The notes beneath the pieces are model-generated. The model saw only the letters and a list, made by a program, of their open reading frames with translations. It made no database searches and was not told the origin of the DNA. Below, one piece after another: positions 16,654 to 27,100 of a DNA stretch of 43,278 nucleotides. This DNA is from an uncultured Clostridia bacterium (GTDB taxonomy: Bacteria; Bacillota; Clostridia; Christensenellales; Aristaeellaceae): positions 1 to 43,278 of the forward strand of contig CAMNEH010000009.1 of NCBI GenBank assembly GCA_946536315.1, read 5' to 3'. Each line of letters starts with the position of its first letter. Positions within the stretch are counted from its first letter, which is position 1. The translations under genes were made by a program, and so were the position numbers.

Positions 16654-18039
16654 TCAGGTAATACTGAAGGCTTCAAGGGCCTTCCGGCCGGCCTCGATCG
16701 CGTCCCGGACCTGATCGGGCGCGGGACCGCCGGGAATATTTCGCAGGGTGACGCAGGTTTCCGGTTCGAGAGCGGTATAGATATCCTCGTCAAAGATGGG
16801 GGAATACTCCCTGAATACGGTGAGCGGCAGGTCGTTGAGCGCAATTTGGTCGGCCAGGCAGCGGCTGACCAGCTGACCGACCACGCGGTGCGCGTCGCGG
16901 AAGGGAAGCCCCTTCCTGACCAGGTAGTCGGCGCAGTCGGTCGCGTTTGAGAAGCCGAGGTTGGCCTTCCGTTTCATGACGTCGGTGCGGAAGGTGACGG
17001 TGCCCAGCATCGCGGTGAAAATCTCCAGACAGTGCAGCAGGGTATCCGTGCTGTCAAAATACGCCTCCTTATCCTCCTGCATGTCCTTGTTGTACGCGAG
17101 GGGGAGGCCCTTCATCACGGTCAGCAGGGCGGTCAGGTCGCCGTATACGCGGCCGGTTTTGCCCCGGATCAGCTCAGCGACGTCGGGGTTCTTTTTCTGC
17201 GGCATCATGCTGGAGCCTGTGGCGTACTGGTCGTCCATGCTGATAAAGGCGAATTCCTGTGTACTGTAGACGATCAGCTCCTCGCAGAAACGGCTCAGGT
17301 GCATCATGCAGATCGCGCAGGCGCTCATGGCGTCCAGCAGGAAGTCGCGGTTGCTGACGCCGTCGAGCGAGTTCATGGAAATGCGGCTGAAGCCGAGCTG
17401 CTGCGCGACAAACGGACGGTCGAGGGGATAGGTGGTCGCGGCGAGCGCGCCGCTGCCCAGCACCATCTCGTCTGCCGCGTCCGCCGCCTGCGCAAACCGG
17501 CGCATGTCACGCAAAAACATCTGAAAATAGGCCATCAGGTAATGTCCGAGGGTGATGGGCTGGGCCTGCTGCATATGGGTATAGCCAGGCATGATATCGT
17601 TTAAGTGCTTCGTGGCCAGCTCGAGCAGCAGATGGCACAGCGCGTTCAGCCGGCGCATGATCTCGTGCGCGGTGCGCATGGCATACAGGTGCATATCCAG
17701 CGCGACCTGGTCGTTCCTGCTGCGTCCGGTGTGCAGGCGCTTGCCCGGCTCGCCGATCCGCTCGGTCAGCAGCTCCTCCACGCGCATATGGATGTCCTCG
17801 CTTTCCGCGGGGAAATCGATCAGGCCTTCTTCCATCTCGTGCAAAATCTGTTCGAGCCCCTGACGAATGGCCGACTCGTCCGCTGCGCTCAGGATACCCT
17901 GCTTTTTCAGCATCGCGGCGTGGGCAAGGCTGCCTTCGATGTCTTCACGGAACAGGCGCTGGTCAAAGCCGATCGAAGAATGGAAGTCGTCCATCATGGA
18001 ATTGGTATTTTTGCTGAATCGTCCGCTCCAGAGCTTCAT
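16654..18039 (-). CDS. argH: Argininosuccinate lyase
   Basis: A 461-residue member of the fumarase/aspartase superfamily, normal for ArgH. It splits argininosuccinate into arginine and fumarate, the last step of arginine synthesis. The N-terminus (MKLWSGRFSKNTNSMMDDF), HTGRSRNDQVALD, TGSSMMPQKKNPD (signature loop with the catalytic serine) and PGYTHMQQAQP are all intact. The ATG overlaps the TrmH stop codon in an ATGA and is preceded by AGGAGGACG. No argG or other arginine genes are nearby; argH is the last gene of a run of DNA-maintenance genes, which is an unusual place for it. Confidence 0.97.
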   Translation of the reverse strand: MKLWSGRFSKNTNSMMDDFHSSIGFDQRLFREDIEGSLAHAAMLKKQGILSAADESAIRQGLEQILHEMEEGLIDFPAESEDIHMRVEELLTERIGEPGKRLHTGRSRNDQVALDMHLYAMRTAHEIMRRLNALCHLLLELATKHLNDIMPGYTHMQQAQPITLGHYLMAYFQMFLRDMRRFAQAADAADEMVLGSGALAATTYPLDRPFVAQQLGFSRISMNSLDGVSNRDFLLDAMSACAICMMHLSRFCEELIVYSTQEFAFISMDDQYATGSSMMPQKKNPDVAELIRGKTGRVYGDLTALLTVMKGLPLAYNKDMQEDKEAYFDSTDTLLHCLEIFTAMLGTVTFRTDVMKRKANLGFSNATDCADYLVRKGLPFRDAHRVVGQLVSRCLADQIALNDLPLTVFREYSPIFDEDIYTALEPETCVTLRNIPGGPAPDQVRDAIEAGRKALEAFSIT

Positions 18040-18773
18040 AAGGCGTCCTCCTGCTCAGATTTCATTTGATACATCCCGATCGCCGCGGCGACGGAAAGGT
18101 TCAGGGAATCGATACGGCCGCTGTGGGGAATGCGCACCGGCGTGCCGAGGCTGAGAAAGCTGTCGGGCAGTCCGCTGCCCTCGTTGCCGAACACCAGCGA
18201 AAACGGCCGCTGGGGGCGCGCGCTGGCCTCGCTCAGGGGGACAGAGCCCTTCAGCATGAACGGATACAGCGCGTGCCGGGGATAGGCTGCGCGGTAGGCG
18301 GCAAAATCGGCGTATTCATGGACCCTGAGCGAGAAAATGGCGCCCATGGAGGCGCGCACCACGTGCGGCTGGAATACGTCCACGCAGGGCAGGATCAGCG
18401 CCACGTCCAGATATCCGAAGCCGAGCGCCGTGCGCAGCATCGTTCCCAGGTTGCCGGCGTCCGAAGGGTTATGCAGAACGAGGTGTGAGCGCGAGCCGTC
18501 CAGCGCGCGCATCCGCTTTTCAAACACCGCGGCGGCGAAGCAGTTGTCCTTGCCGGAAAGGCGGCTGAGCGCCTTGTCAGCGGCTTCTATGCGAATGTCG
18601 TGCGTCTGGCAGAGCGCCCGCACGGTCCTCAGCCCCTCGGCATCCGTCGCCTGTGTGGAGATGAGCACGCGCCGGACAGCGTCCGGGGCGTGCTTCAGCG
18701 CCTCGATCGTAGGAAACCATCCCGGCGCGTAGGAGTAATCCAGCGCGCGTTTGTAAGGAAGCAGCGACGGCAT
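18036..18773 (-). CDS. TrmH/SpoU-family RNA 2'-O-methyltransferase
   Basis: A 245-residue SPOUT methyltransferase that puts a methyl group on the 2'-hydroxyl of a ribose in tRNA or rRNA using S-adenosylmethionine. The three SpoU motifs are visible: NPSDAGNLGTMLRTALGFG, LVFGNEGSGLPD and IPHSGRIDSLNLSVAAAIG, which form the trefoil knot. An N-terminal substrate-binding part of about 90 residues precedes them. I chose the ATG at 18773, eight bases after AGAGGAGG; a TTG seven codons earlier lies inside the helicase gene. It starts one base after the helicase stop and overlaps argH by four bases. The exact RNA target cannot be read from the sequence. Confidence 0.92.
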   Translation of the reverse strand: MPSLLPYKRALDYSYAPGWFPTIEALKHAPDAVRRVLISTQATDAEGLRTVRALCQTHDIRIEAADKALSRLSGKDNCFAAAVFEKRMRALDGSRSHLVLHNPSDAGNLGTMLRTALGFGYLDVALILPCVDVFQPHVVRASMGAIFSLRVHEYADFAAYRAAYPRHALYPFMLKGSVPLSEASARPQRPFSLVFGNEGSGLPDSFLSLGTPVRIPHSGRIDSLNLSVAAAIGMYQMKSEQEDAL

Positions 18774-18774
18774 A

Positions 18775-21048
18775 TCAGGCCTCCTCTCCGTCAAGCGTCC
18801 GAAGCGCGGTCAGCAGCTCGGCGGCGATCCGTTTCCCGTCAGGGCCGATTTCTGACACGGGGCCGGCGCACGACGGGCAGCCGTTTTCACAGATACAGTC
18901 GCGGACGATCGCTAACGCGCTGTCAAACAGGACGCTGCGCATATGAAAGGCTTTTTCCGCGATACCGACGCCGCCCGGACAGTTGTCATACAGGATGAGC
19001 GTCGGCTTGTTGGTGAACGTGCATTTGACCTGGTAATTCACAACAATGTCGTGAGGAGAACACATCAGCAGCAGCGGCGCGGCAATTCTCATCAGGTTCG
19101 CCACCCCCAGCATGCCGTTCTGCAGGTCGTCCTTTCCGTAACGCGCGGTCAGGCTGTCCGGCAGCGTCCACCAGACGGCAGTGGTATGCATTTCCGTTTC
19201 CGGGAGCATGACAGGGCCGTAGCCGACGTTTTCGCCGGTATCAAACCGCATTTTTTTGAAGATGCGGACCCGCGCGGTGACGTTGATCTCTCCGAGCGAG
19301 GTATGCGCCCGGGATTCCTGCACATCCAGCAGGGACAGGGCGACGTTCAGATCCGCGTCGGTATAATAATCGACATCAACGCGGCGGATGAAGGCCTTGC
19401 AGGCGTCAAAATCCAGCTTTTCGACCTGGTAGGTCGTGCCCTCGTGCATATAGATGGCGTTCTCGTGCAGGAGCATGGGCACAGTGAAGCGGTCCATTTC
19501 GCCGACCATGCGCACATGCGCGGGATCGGTGATGTCCATGATGAGGAAGTTTTCGGTCATCGCCGTCCGGAGCGAAATCTCGCTGGCGGGGAAATCCTCC
19601 TCCATCCAGTGATAGGTATCGCCGACCCGGCGCAGGATGTTCGCGTCGGAAAGATAGCCCAGCATTTCCTCAGTGCCCGCCGCGTTGCCGAAGGCCTCGC
19701 CCTTATGGAAGGGCAGCTCATAGGCGGAGCACTTGAGATGGTTGAGCATGATGTACAGGTTATCCGGATTCAGCAGCGCGTTTTCCGGATTGGCGCCGAA
19801 GAAATAATCCGGATGTGTGACGATGAACTGATCCAGCGCAGAGGAATTGCCGACCATGATGACCAGACTGGCGCCCTGGCGGCGTCCGGCGCGGCCGGCC
19901 TCCTGCCAGGCGGAGGCGATGGTGCCCGGATATCCGCACATTACACAGGCTTCCAGCGAACCGATGTCGATCCCCAGCTCGAGCGCGTTGGTGGAGACCA
20001 CGGCCTGGACGGTGCCCTGCCGCAGTCCGCGTTCGATGTCCCGGCGCTCGGTGGGCAGGTACCCGCCGCGATAGCCTCGAATGCTGTCGCTCTGTCCGAC
20101 GGCGTTTCGCGCCAGCTCCTTCAGGTGGCGCGTGAGGACCTCGACCTGGACACGGCTCTTGGCGAATACGATGGTTTTGATATGGTTCCGGACCAGCATG
20201 GCGGCGATGTTCCGCGTTTCTGAGAGCGCGCTTTTGCGGATGCCCAGCTGACGGTTGACCACAGGGGGATTGTAGAACACGATATGCCGTTCTCCGGTCG
20301 GCGCGCCGTTGCGGTCGATTTTGACGACCGGACGTCCGATGAGCGTCTCGGCCAGCTCTTCCGGGTTCTGTATGGTCGCCGAACAGAGGATGAACTGGGG
20401 ATGGCTGCCGTAAAACGCGCACAACCGGATCAGGCGGCGCAGGACGTTGGCCAGATTGCTGCCAAAGATCCCGCGGTACGTATGGATTTCGTCGATCACG
20501 ATGTACCGGAGGTTTTCGAACAGCTTGACCCACTTGGTGTGATGCGGCAGAATGCCGGAATGCAGCATATCCGGGTTGGTCACCACGACGTGCCCGGCCT
20601 GACGGATCGCGCGTCTGGCGGCGCCGGGGGTATCGCCGTCATAGGTATACGTTTTGATATCGACGCCCATCAGCTCGATCAGCTCGTAGAGCTCGCTGAC
20701 CTGGTCCGCTGACAGCGCTTTGGTCGGGAACAGGTACAGCGCGCGGGCGTCCGGATTGTGGAGGATGGCGTTGAGCACCGGGAGGTTATAGCACAGTGTC
20801 TTTCCGGAGGCGGTGGGGGTGACGATGACCACGTCCTTGCCGTCAGCGATGGCGGCAAACGCGTCTGCCTGATGGGTATAGAGCTGATGGACGTGATGAC
20901 GTTCGAGCGCGGGAAGGATGCGGCTGTCCAGGCCTTCGGGAAACGCGGCATAGGCCGCCTCCCGCTTCCCGATCGTATGCCAGGCAGTGACATTGCGCAT
21001 AAAGCCTTCGTCCTGCCGGAGCGTGTCCAATAATTGGCTGAGTGTCAT
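18775..21048 (-). CDS. mrfA: MrfA-like DEAD/DEAH helicase with DUF1998 zinc-type domain
   Basis: A 757-residue superfamily 2 helicase. Lobe 1 has TPTASGKT (Walker A), DEIH (Walker B) and CSATIQNP; lobe 2 has STNALELGIDIG and QEAGRAGRR. The C-terminal third matches the DUF1998 (MrfA/Hrq1-type) domain with clustered cysteines in CICENGCPSC. B. subtilis MrfA (YprA) is of nearly the same size and acts with the exonuclease MrfB in repair of mitomycin C lesions. No mrfB-like gene is in the window. The ATG at 21048 follows GAAGGTGG and is 12 bases after scpB. The name rests on architecture and length; a different DUF1998 helicase is the alternative. Confidence 0.85.
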   Translation of the reverse strand: MTLSQLLDTLRQDEGFMRNVTAWHTIGKREAAYAAFPEGLDSRILPALERHHVHQLYTHQADAFAAIADGKDVVIVTPTASGKTLCYNLPVLNAILHNPDARALYLFPTKALSADQVSELYELIELMGVDIKTYTYDGDTPGAARRAIRQAGHVVVTNPDMLHSGILPHHTKWVKLFENLRYIVIDEIHTYRGIFGSNLANVLRRLIRLCAFYGSHPQFILCSATIQNPEELAETLIGRPVVKIDRNGAPTGERHIVFYNPPVVNRQLGIRKSALSETRNIAAMLVRNHIKTIVFAKSRVQVEVLTRHLKELARNAVGQSDSIRGYRGGYLPTERRDIERGLRQGTVQAVVSTNALELGIDIGSLEACVMCGYPGTIASAWQEAGRAGRRQGASLVIMVGNSSALDQFIVTHPDYFFGANPENALLNPDNLYIMLNHLKCSAYELPFHKGEAFGNAAGTEEMLGYLSDANILRRVGDTYHWMEEDFPASEISLRTAMTENFLIMDITDPAHVRMVGEMDRFTVPMLLHENAIYMHEGTTYQVEKLDFDACKAFIRRVDVDYYTDADLNVALSLLDVQESRAHTSLGEINVTARVRIFKKMRFDTGENVGYGPVMLPETEMHTTAVWWTLPDSLTARYGKDDLQNGMLGVANLMRIAAPLLLMCSPHDIVVNYQVKCTFTNKPTLILYDNCPGGVGIAEKAFHMRSVLFDSALAIVRDCICENGCPSCAGPVSEIGPDGKRIAAELLTALRTLDGEEA

Positions 21049-21060
21049 TCTGCCACCTTC

Positions 21061-21609
21061 TCAGATTTCCATTTCTTCGGTGTCCTGCGCCTCGGCCGTA
21101 TCCGGCGGCGGAGGAAGCTCGTCGAGGGCGCGCAGCCCAAAGTGGGACAGGAACTCGTCCGTGGTGCCGTATAAAATGGGACGGCCGACCGTATCGCGCC
21201 GCCCGACCTCCACGATGAGACGTTTGTTGAGGAGAGACTGTACGGAATAATCGCACTTGACGCCGCGGATCTGCTCGATCTCCAGCTTGGTGACCGGCTG
21301 ACGGTAGGCAACGATCGCCAGGGTCTCCAGCGCGGACTGGGACAGCGACTGCTTTTGAATGGGCTGAAGCAGCTTTTCAATGAAGGGCTTCAGCTCGGCA
21401 GACGTCGTCAGCTGGACGTGCTCGCCAAAGCGTTTCAGCTTCAGTCCGCGGCGCTGGGCGGACATTTGCTCCGCCATGCGGTCCAGCGCCTCCTCCAGCT
21501 GGAATGGCGCGATTTCCAGCGCGCGCGCCAGGTCGGGTATTGTGACGGCTTCGCCGGAAACAAACAGCATGGCTTCAATCGCGGCAAACAGTTCGGCGTC
21601 CTCAAGCAT
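21061..21609 (-). CDS. scpB: Segregation and condensation protein B
   Basis: A 182-residue winged-helix protein that binds ScpA and the SMC ATPase to form the bacterial condensin. Family landmarks: FAAIEAMLFVSGEAVTI at the start, LETLAIVAYRQPVTKLEIEQ and the segment RGVKCDYSVQSLL followed by GRPILYGTTDEFL. I chose the ATG at 21609 because GAAGGTG stands 9 bases upstream; the ATG at 21618 has no space for a ribosome binding site. It overlaps the end of scpA by 8 bases, so the two are translationally coupled. Confidence 0.95.
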   Translation of the reverse strand: MLEDAELFAAIEAMLFVSGEAVTIPDLARALEIAPFQLEEALDRMAEQMSAQRRGLKLKRFGEHVQLTTSAELKPFIEKLLQPIQKQSLSQSALETLAIVAYRQPVTKLEIEQIRGVKCDYSVQSLLNKRLIVEVGRRDTVGRPILYGTTDEFLSHFGLRALDELPPPPDTAEAQDTEEMEI

Positions 21610-22357
21610 CGGTTGCATCACCTTCAATGGCGGGTTGGTTCTGGCTGGGGGAAATCAGTATATCCGCGTACACGGCGTCCTGCTTTACGCTGGCGCGCCC
21701 GGCTTTGATGAGCTCCAGCAGCGCCAGAAACGTGGAGATGACCTGGTCGCGGCTGGACTGACCGTCAAACAGCGAGGAAAAATGGACCGGTCCCTGGCGC
21801 AGGCGGCGGATGATCACGCTCATGCAGCGGGGAACGGAGTAAATGTCCCGGCTGATGCGGCGCTCCTCGCGGGGGGCGGGCGCCTCGGCATGGAGGCGGC
21901 TCAGGACCCTCGAAAACGCCTCGATCAGGCCCTCGAGCGTCAGATTGGTCAGCTCAAAGCTTGGCGGCGGGAGCGGGTATTCCTCGGGCAGCTTGCCCAG
22001 CATACCGGCCGCGGCGGTTTCGAAGCGCTGCATTTCCGCGGCGGCTTCCTTGATCGCCTGATACTCCTCCAGCTGACGGATGAGCGCCTGGGCGGGATCC
22101 TCCTCCTCAGGCTCGCCTTCCCGGGGCTCGCGGGGCAGCAGCGCGCGCGATTTGATTTCAAGCAGCGTCGCCGCCATGGCGAGAAAGCCGCTGGCGTCGT
22201 CCAGATCCAGGTCCTCCGCGGCGGACACATAGTCGATGTACTGCTGGGTCACTTCTGAAACGAAAATATCCTTGATATCGATCTTGGCCCGGCCGATCAG
22301 AAAGAGGAGCATGTCCAGCGGGCCGTCAAAATCGCTCAGATGAATCGCGAAAGCCAT
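21602..22357 (-). CDS. scpA: Segregation and condensation protein A
   Basis: A 251-residue kleisin that bridges the SMC heads in condensin. The N-terminus (SDFDGPLDMLLFLIGRAKID then IFVSEVTQQYIDYV) and the C-terminal winged-helix end (VISTFLALLELIKAGRASVK) are diagnostic. The acidic linker EPEEEDPAQ is normal. The ATG at 22357 follows GGGG by 5 bases; a GTG two codons earlier would overlap the site-2 protease stop and is a fair alternative. Gap to the upstream site-2 protease gene is 2 bases. Confidence 0.96.
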   Translation of the reverse strand: MAFAIHLSDFDGPLDMLLFLIGRAKIDIKDIFVSEVTQQYIDYVSAAEDLDLDDASGFLAMAATLLEIKSRALLPREPREGEPEEEDPAQALIRQLEEYQAIKEAAAEMQRFETAAAGMLGKLPEEYPLPPPSFELTNLTLEGLIEAFSRVLSRLHAEAPAPREERRISRDIYSVPRCMSVIIRRLRQGPVHFSSLFDGQSSRDQVISTFLALLELIKAGRASVKQDAVYADILISPSQNQPAIEGDATDA

Positions 22358-22359
22358 GA

Positions 22360-23136
22360 TCACCCCATCCCAAAGGCACGGACCAGTCCGGCGACCAGGC
22401 CGCTCTGCATCGTTGTCTGGGCTGAGCCGATCAGGTTGCTGACCACGTTGGTCGCGTAGCAGAGGACCAGCAGACCGATCTGGCAGATGCGGAACACCTC
22501 CGGGGTGAGGCGGAGCTTGCCCTTGAGCAGGATGTCGTTAAAGATATGAAAGCCGTCCAGCGGGGGGATCGGCAGAAAGTTGAACAGGGCAAGCCCGAGG
22601 TTCAGCAGGGAGAAGTAGACAAAAAAGTGCTGGATATAGAGCAGCCATTCGTATCGGAAATATCTGGCGATACTGGACGAGCCCGTATAGCTGTAAATCT
22701 CGTAAAATCCGGCATATCGGCACGACAGGAAATAGATCGCATTATTCTGGAGCATCAAATTGGCCCTGGTCAGCAGCGTCAGGATGACTGTGGAGAGGAA
22801 AAACAGCAGCAAATTCATCACGATGCCGGCAATGGAAACGAAAAAATCATCACGGACGTATGACCGATAGTTTCGCGGATTGACCGGCACGGGCTTGGCC
22901 CAGCCAAAGCCCAGCAGGATCATGCACAGGGACCCGATCGGGTCCAGATGGTGGCTCGGGCGCAGGCTCAGACGCCCCATCATTTTGGCTGTGCCGTCGC
23001 CGCACCACAGCGCCACATAGCCGTGGGAGATTTCATGCAGAATCAGCGCCAGCAGCAGGGCGGGGATCTCGATGATGAGGGATATGAACAATGACTTGGG
23101 ATCGCTTTGGAAAGCGCTGATCCACCTGGACAGCAT
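22360..23136 (-). CDS. Site-2 protease family zinc metalloprotease (M50)
   Basis: A 258-residue intramembrane metalloprotease-like protein. HEISH (HExxH zinc motif) lies in the first membrane helix (LLLALILHEISHGYVALWCG), and NFLPIPPLDGF, the second catalytic block with the zinc-binding Asp, lies in a later helix. About five hydrophobic segments are visible. There is no PDZ domain and no CBS domain, as in the short Rip-like group found beside scpA in many Firmicutes. Substrates are unknown. The ATG at 23136 follows a perfect GGAGGTGAT. The gene is 16 bases after the threonine aldolase gene. Confidence 0.93.
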   Translation of the reverse strand: MLSRWISAFQSDPKSLFISLIIEIPALLLALILHEISHGYVALWCGDGTAKMMGRLSLRPSHHLDPIGSLCMILLGFGWAKPVPVNPRNYRSYVRDDFFVSIAGIVMNLLLFFLSTVILTLLTRANLMLQNNAIYFLSCRYAGFYEIYSYTGSSSIARYFRYEWLLYIQHFFVYFSLLNLGLALFNFLPIPPLDGFHIFNDILLKGKLRLTPEVFRICQIGLLVLCYATNVVSNLIGSAQTTMQSGLVAGLVRAFGMG

Positions 23137-23152
23137 CAGTCATCACCTCCGA

Positions 23153-24181
23153 TTACAGCGAACGGATATCTTCGATCAGCGCATCCACTTGCGCGGGCTG
23201 CGTCGCCCATGAGGTGCAGAAACGGATGGCCGTCTGATCGTCAGGCAGTGTCTCCCATATGTCGTAGCTGTATTTCCGGGCAAGAACAGCCAGCTGGTCA
23301 TTCGGGACGATAAAAAACTGCTGATTGGTGGGGGAATCGGCATAAAGCTTCCAGCCCCGCTCGAGTCCGGCCTGCCGGATCCGCTGCGCCTCGGCGACCG
23401 CGTGCCGGGCAATCGAAAGATAGGTGTCATCCTCGAGCAGGCACTCAAACTGGAGGCCGAGGAGACGGCCCTTGGCCAGCATGCCGCCGCGCTGCTTGAG
23501 GATATATCTGAAATCCTTCTTTAACGCGGGATGCGTGATGACCATGGCCTCGCCGAACAGCGCGCCCACCTTCGTCCCACCGATGTAAAACGCGTCCGCG
23601 ACCTCCGCCAGCAGATGGAAGGTGATTTCGGGACAGGCAGCCATCGCGTACCCGAGGCGCGCGCCGTCGATATACAGATATACCTGATACTGCCGGCATA
23701 CCGCTGAGATGGCCCGGAGCTCATCAGCGGAGTACACCGTGCCGCATTCCGTCGGTTCGGAGAGATATACCAGCCCGGGCTGCACCGTGTGCTCGGCGTG
23801 CGGATCGGAAAAATGCGCCGCCAGCGCGCCGCGGACATCGTCCGCCGAGAGCTTTCCCTGGCGCTCGGGCAGGGGCAGCACCTTGTGTCCCGTCGCTTCG
23901 ATCGCGCCGGATTCATGCACGTTGACGTGCCCCGTGACCGCCGCCAGCACGCCCTGGTGCGGGCGCAGCGCGGCGGTGATCAGCGTCAGATTCGCCTGCG
24001 TCCCTCCGACCAGGAACTGCACATCCGCGTCCGGGCAAACGCAAAGCCTGCGGATGATGTCCCGCGCCCGCTCACAGTGCTCATCCATTCCGTAGCCGAC
24101 GGTCTGGTCCAGGTTGGTGCGCGCCAGCGCCTTCTGGATTTTATCGATGCAGCCTTCGGTGTAATCGCTGTCAAACCGCAT
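23153..24181 (-). CDS. Threonine aldolase family PLP enzyme
   Basis: A 342-residue fold-type I PLP enzyme of the beta-eliminating lyase/threonine aldolase family, which splits L-threonine or L-allo-threonine into glycine and acetaldehyde. The PLP-binding lysine is in YIGGTKVGALFG, the Asp that contacts the pyridine nitrogen is in YIDGARLGYAMA, and the cofactor phosphate region is FLVGGTQANLTL. The ATG at 24181 overlaps the last base of the preceding TAA stop, with GGAGGAAAG upstream. The family name is firm; whether threonine is the real substrate is not certain. Confidence 0.9.
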   Translation of the reverse strand: MRFDSDYTEGCIDKIQKALARTNLDQTVGYGMDEHCERARDIIRRLCVCPDADVQFLVGGTQANLTLITAALRPHQGVLAAVTGHVNVHESGAIEATGHKVLPLPERQGKLSADDVRGALAAHFSDPHAEHTVQPGLVYLSEPTECGTVYSADELRAISAVCRQYQVYLYIDGARLGYAMAACPEITFHLLAEVADAFYIGGTKVGALFGEAMVITHPALKKDFRYILKQRGGMLAKGRLLGLQFECLLEDDTYLSIARHAVAEAQRIRQAGLERGWKLYADSPTNQQFFIVPNDQLAVLARKYSYDIWETLPDDQTAIRFCTSWATQPAQVDALIEDIRSL

Positions 24182-27100
24182 TATCGTTTCTTTCCTCCAA
24201 AGGACCAGTCGGTGGTCGGAATCGTGTCCATGACGGCGGGGTAGTGACCGGCGTCGCGAAGGGCGAAGCCGACATCGACCGCCAGGTTGCGCGTGCCGCT
24301 CGGCACGACGATGTCAGCAGCCTCTACAGTCAGCGCGTCCGATTCGGGGAGCACGCTGCCGATCAGCGGGAATTCCGTCTGATGCCGCGTGGACTTCAGC
24401 TCCGCGTGCATCGTGACGCGGAGCGTATAGTGACCGGGATAAATGCTTTCGATCATGTAATGGCCGTACACGTCCGTTTCCGCTTTGGCCAGCAGCTCGC
24501 CGTCCTGCCAAAGCTCGAGGACGATGCCGGGAATGCCGGGCTCGCCGATATCCTGCATCCCGTTGCCGTTTTCGTCCAGCCAGGCGAAATCGCCGATGGA
24601 CCCCTTCGCGCCGAAGCCGAAGTCCGCGCCGGTGTACTTGTCGCCCATGTGCAGGGTGAGCGGGGCGCTCATTTCCGCCTCGTCATTGCTGACGATGAGG
24701 CTGACCCGGCCTTCGCCGGTGTCCGCTCTGCGGGCAAACCCATGGCCTTCCGGCAGGTCAACGGAGAGCCGGTATTCTCCCGGATAGAGCCGGTCAAACG
24801 CATAGGCGCCGGTTTTGTCGGTTTTGGTGACGGCGATCGGCGCCTCGGACTCGCCGTAAAGCTGGACCTCCAGCCCGGCGACGAAGTCCAGCGAGTCATC
24901 CAGACTCCACAGCCGGCCGGAGATGGCGGCAAATTGCAGCGCGGATACGGCGATATCAGAGGTTTCGCCGCTGACGGCCGTGACCTCCTGTGTCCACTGC
25001 GCTTTGGACAGCTGGACGCCGTTGAGCAGGATCGTGTCAGCATCCAGCGCGAGCGTGAGCTGATACACGCCAGGAACCAGGAGCGGAGAGGCAAAGCAGC
25101 CGGATTCGTCGGTCGTCAGCTCGGCGGCGGTTTCGCCGTCGCGGTTGACGAGCGCGATGTCGAGACCCGCAAAGACACGTTCGCCTTCGTCGTATGTGTC
25201 AGACAGGTCGTCGTCCAGGAAGACGCGCCCGGTGAACGCGGCGGGCCGGGTCACGGTGACCTGCTGGCCGCTCAGCTGATCGCCCATGTCGAGCGTATAT
25301 GCAGCGGAAGAAACATGCTGCGCGACGGCCGGGACCAGCGCGGTGTCCTCAGCGAAGCTGAAGCCCTCGTCCAGGGTGACGGTGACGAGCCATTCGCCGG
25401 GGCGGAGGCGTTCCAGCGCAAAGTAGCCGGCGGACGCGCTTTCCGCGGGGAAGGTCACGGTGCGGCCGAGCGCTTCGTTGACCGCGGTGATGGTGGCGTC
25501 GGCCGGTACGCCGTCACACAGGACCTGACCGGAAATGGTGGCGGTCCTGATTGCGGAAATATCGGCCATGCGGATGTCGTCGCCCATGGCGGCGGTGAAG
25601 GGAACGGAGGTGACGCTCAGCTCGTCCGTGTCAGTAAACAGGCTGTCAGCAGGGAGCGTGTAGAGCAGCTGGTATTCGCCGGGCAGGATGCCTTTCAGAT
25701 AGTACGTACCGTCCGCTTCAGAGACCGCCACCGTGTGCTCGGATACAGGCTGAAGCGCCGCGTCGACCAGGGTGACCGTGACGCCCTCCAGGCCGGCGGA
25801 CATTCCCTGAGGCCTGTCCTCGGGGAGAATCACGCGGCCCGTGACCGTGCCTGCCTGGAACAGCGCCCCGTTGATGCCGCCGATGAAAGCGCCGGGCGTC
25901 AGCTGAATCAGGTCGGTTTCCCCATAATCTGCTGTCTGGCGAATGATGGAATTGGCGCCGTCGGCGTTCAGACCCGGGGTAGGCGCGGCAATGAAGGGAT
26001 CATCCAGCAGGAAGCGGACAGTATGCGGGATCGGCAGCAGATGATCGAAGAGATAGTGCCCGCTGGCGTCGGTGACGGCTGTCGCGATCAGCTGACCGGT
26101 CCAGTCGACCGCCTGAACGGTGAAGCCCTCGGCGGGCGTCTCGCCGTCGTCGAGCAGGCCGTTGTCGTTGCTGTCCAAATAGAGCTGGCCGCCGATTTGC
26201 GCCGGATGTGTGACTGCGGCGTACAGCGTATTCGTCTGTCCGGGGACGAGCGTCGTGTCGATCGTGGCGCTCGAGGCCGCGACCGTCAGCGCGAAATCAT
26301 TGTCCAGCCCGGTCGGGGACAGGATCACGTCATCGGCGATCTGGACCTGTACCTGGACGTCGCCGGCGCGGATGATCGGGATGAGGGCCTCGCCGGATTC
26401 GTTCGACCCGGCGGTGGCGAGCACGCGGCCGTTTCTGGTGACCGTGACGCCTGCGCCGGCATACCCGGTTTCGTGAGCGTCCTGCTGGCCGTTCGCGTTA
26501 TCGTCCTGGTAAAAGATCACTTTGAAGCGCGTGGCGTTCATCAGGCCAACAGAGCGGACGCGGGCGGTCGTTTCCGCGGAAACGGTCACGGTCCCCTGGT
26601 CGGTGTCGGCATAGCCTTCGGTCAGCCAGCTGTCACCGCCCTCGGGAGAAAACATATATCCCTCCGGCGCTGTGACGCGCAGCGTATAATCCCCTGGCTG
26701 CAGGCGGGAAAACAGGTAACCGCCGTCATTGTCCGTGACGGCGCTCAGCGTGAGCCCCTCCTCCGGCAGGGAGAGCGCGACACTGACGCCGGAAAGGCCC
26801 GTTTCATCGGCGTCCTTCCTGCCGTTCCCGTTCGCGTCGTACCAGATCGTTCCCTGCGCGTTGCCGGTCGCGACCGCGCCGATGCCGATGCCGGCGGACC
26901 CGCTGGTCACTTCAAACGGATCCGACCAGGCCTCCTGAGTGTCGGAATAGTGAATGCAGTTATAGTAAATGCTGATCTTGGATCCGAGCGGACCGGCGGT
27001 ATAATTGTCGGGATAAACAGCCTTGAGCCGGTATTCGCCGGGGGAGAGGGAATTCAGGGTAAGCTCGCCCTTCCTGTCGGTGACGCCCGAAGCGACGAGG

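Noticed and set aside
21602-21627. Frameshift at the scpA/scpB junction
   Set aside because: The 8-base overlap has a proper ribosome binding site for scpB and both proteins are full length.
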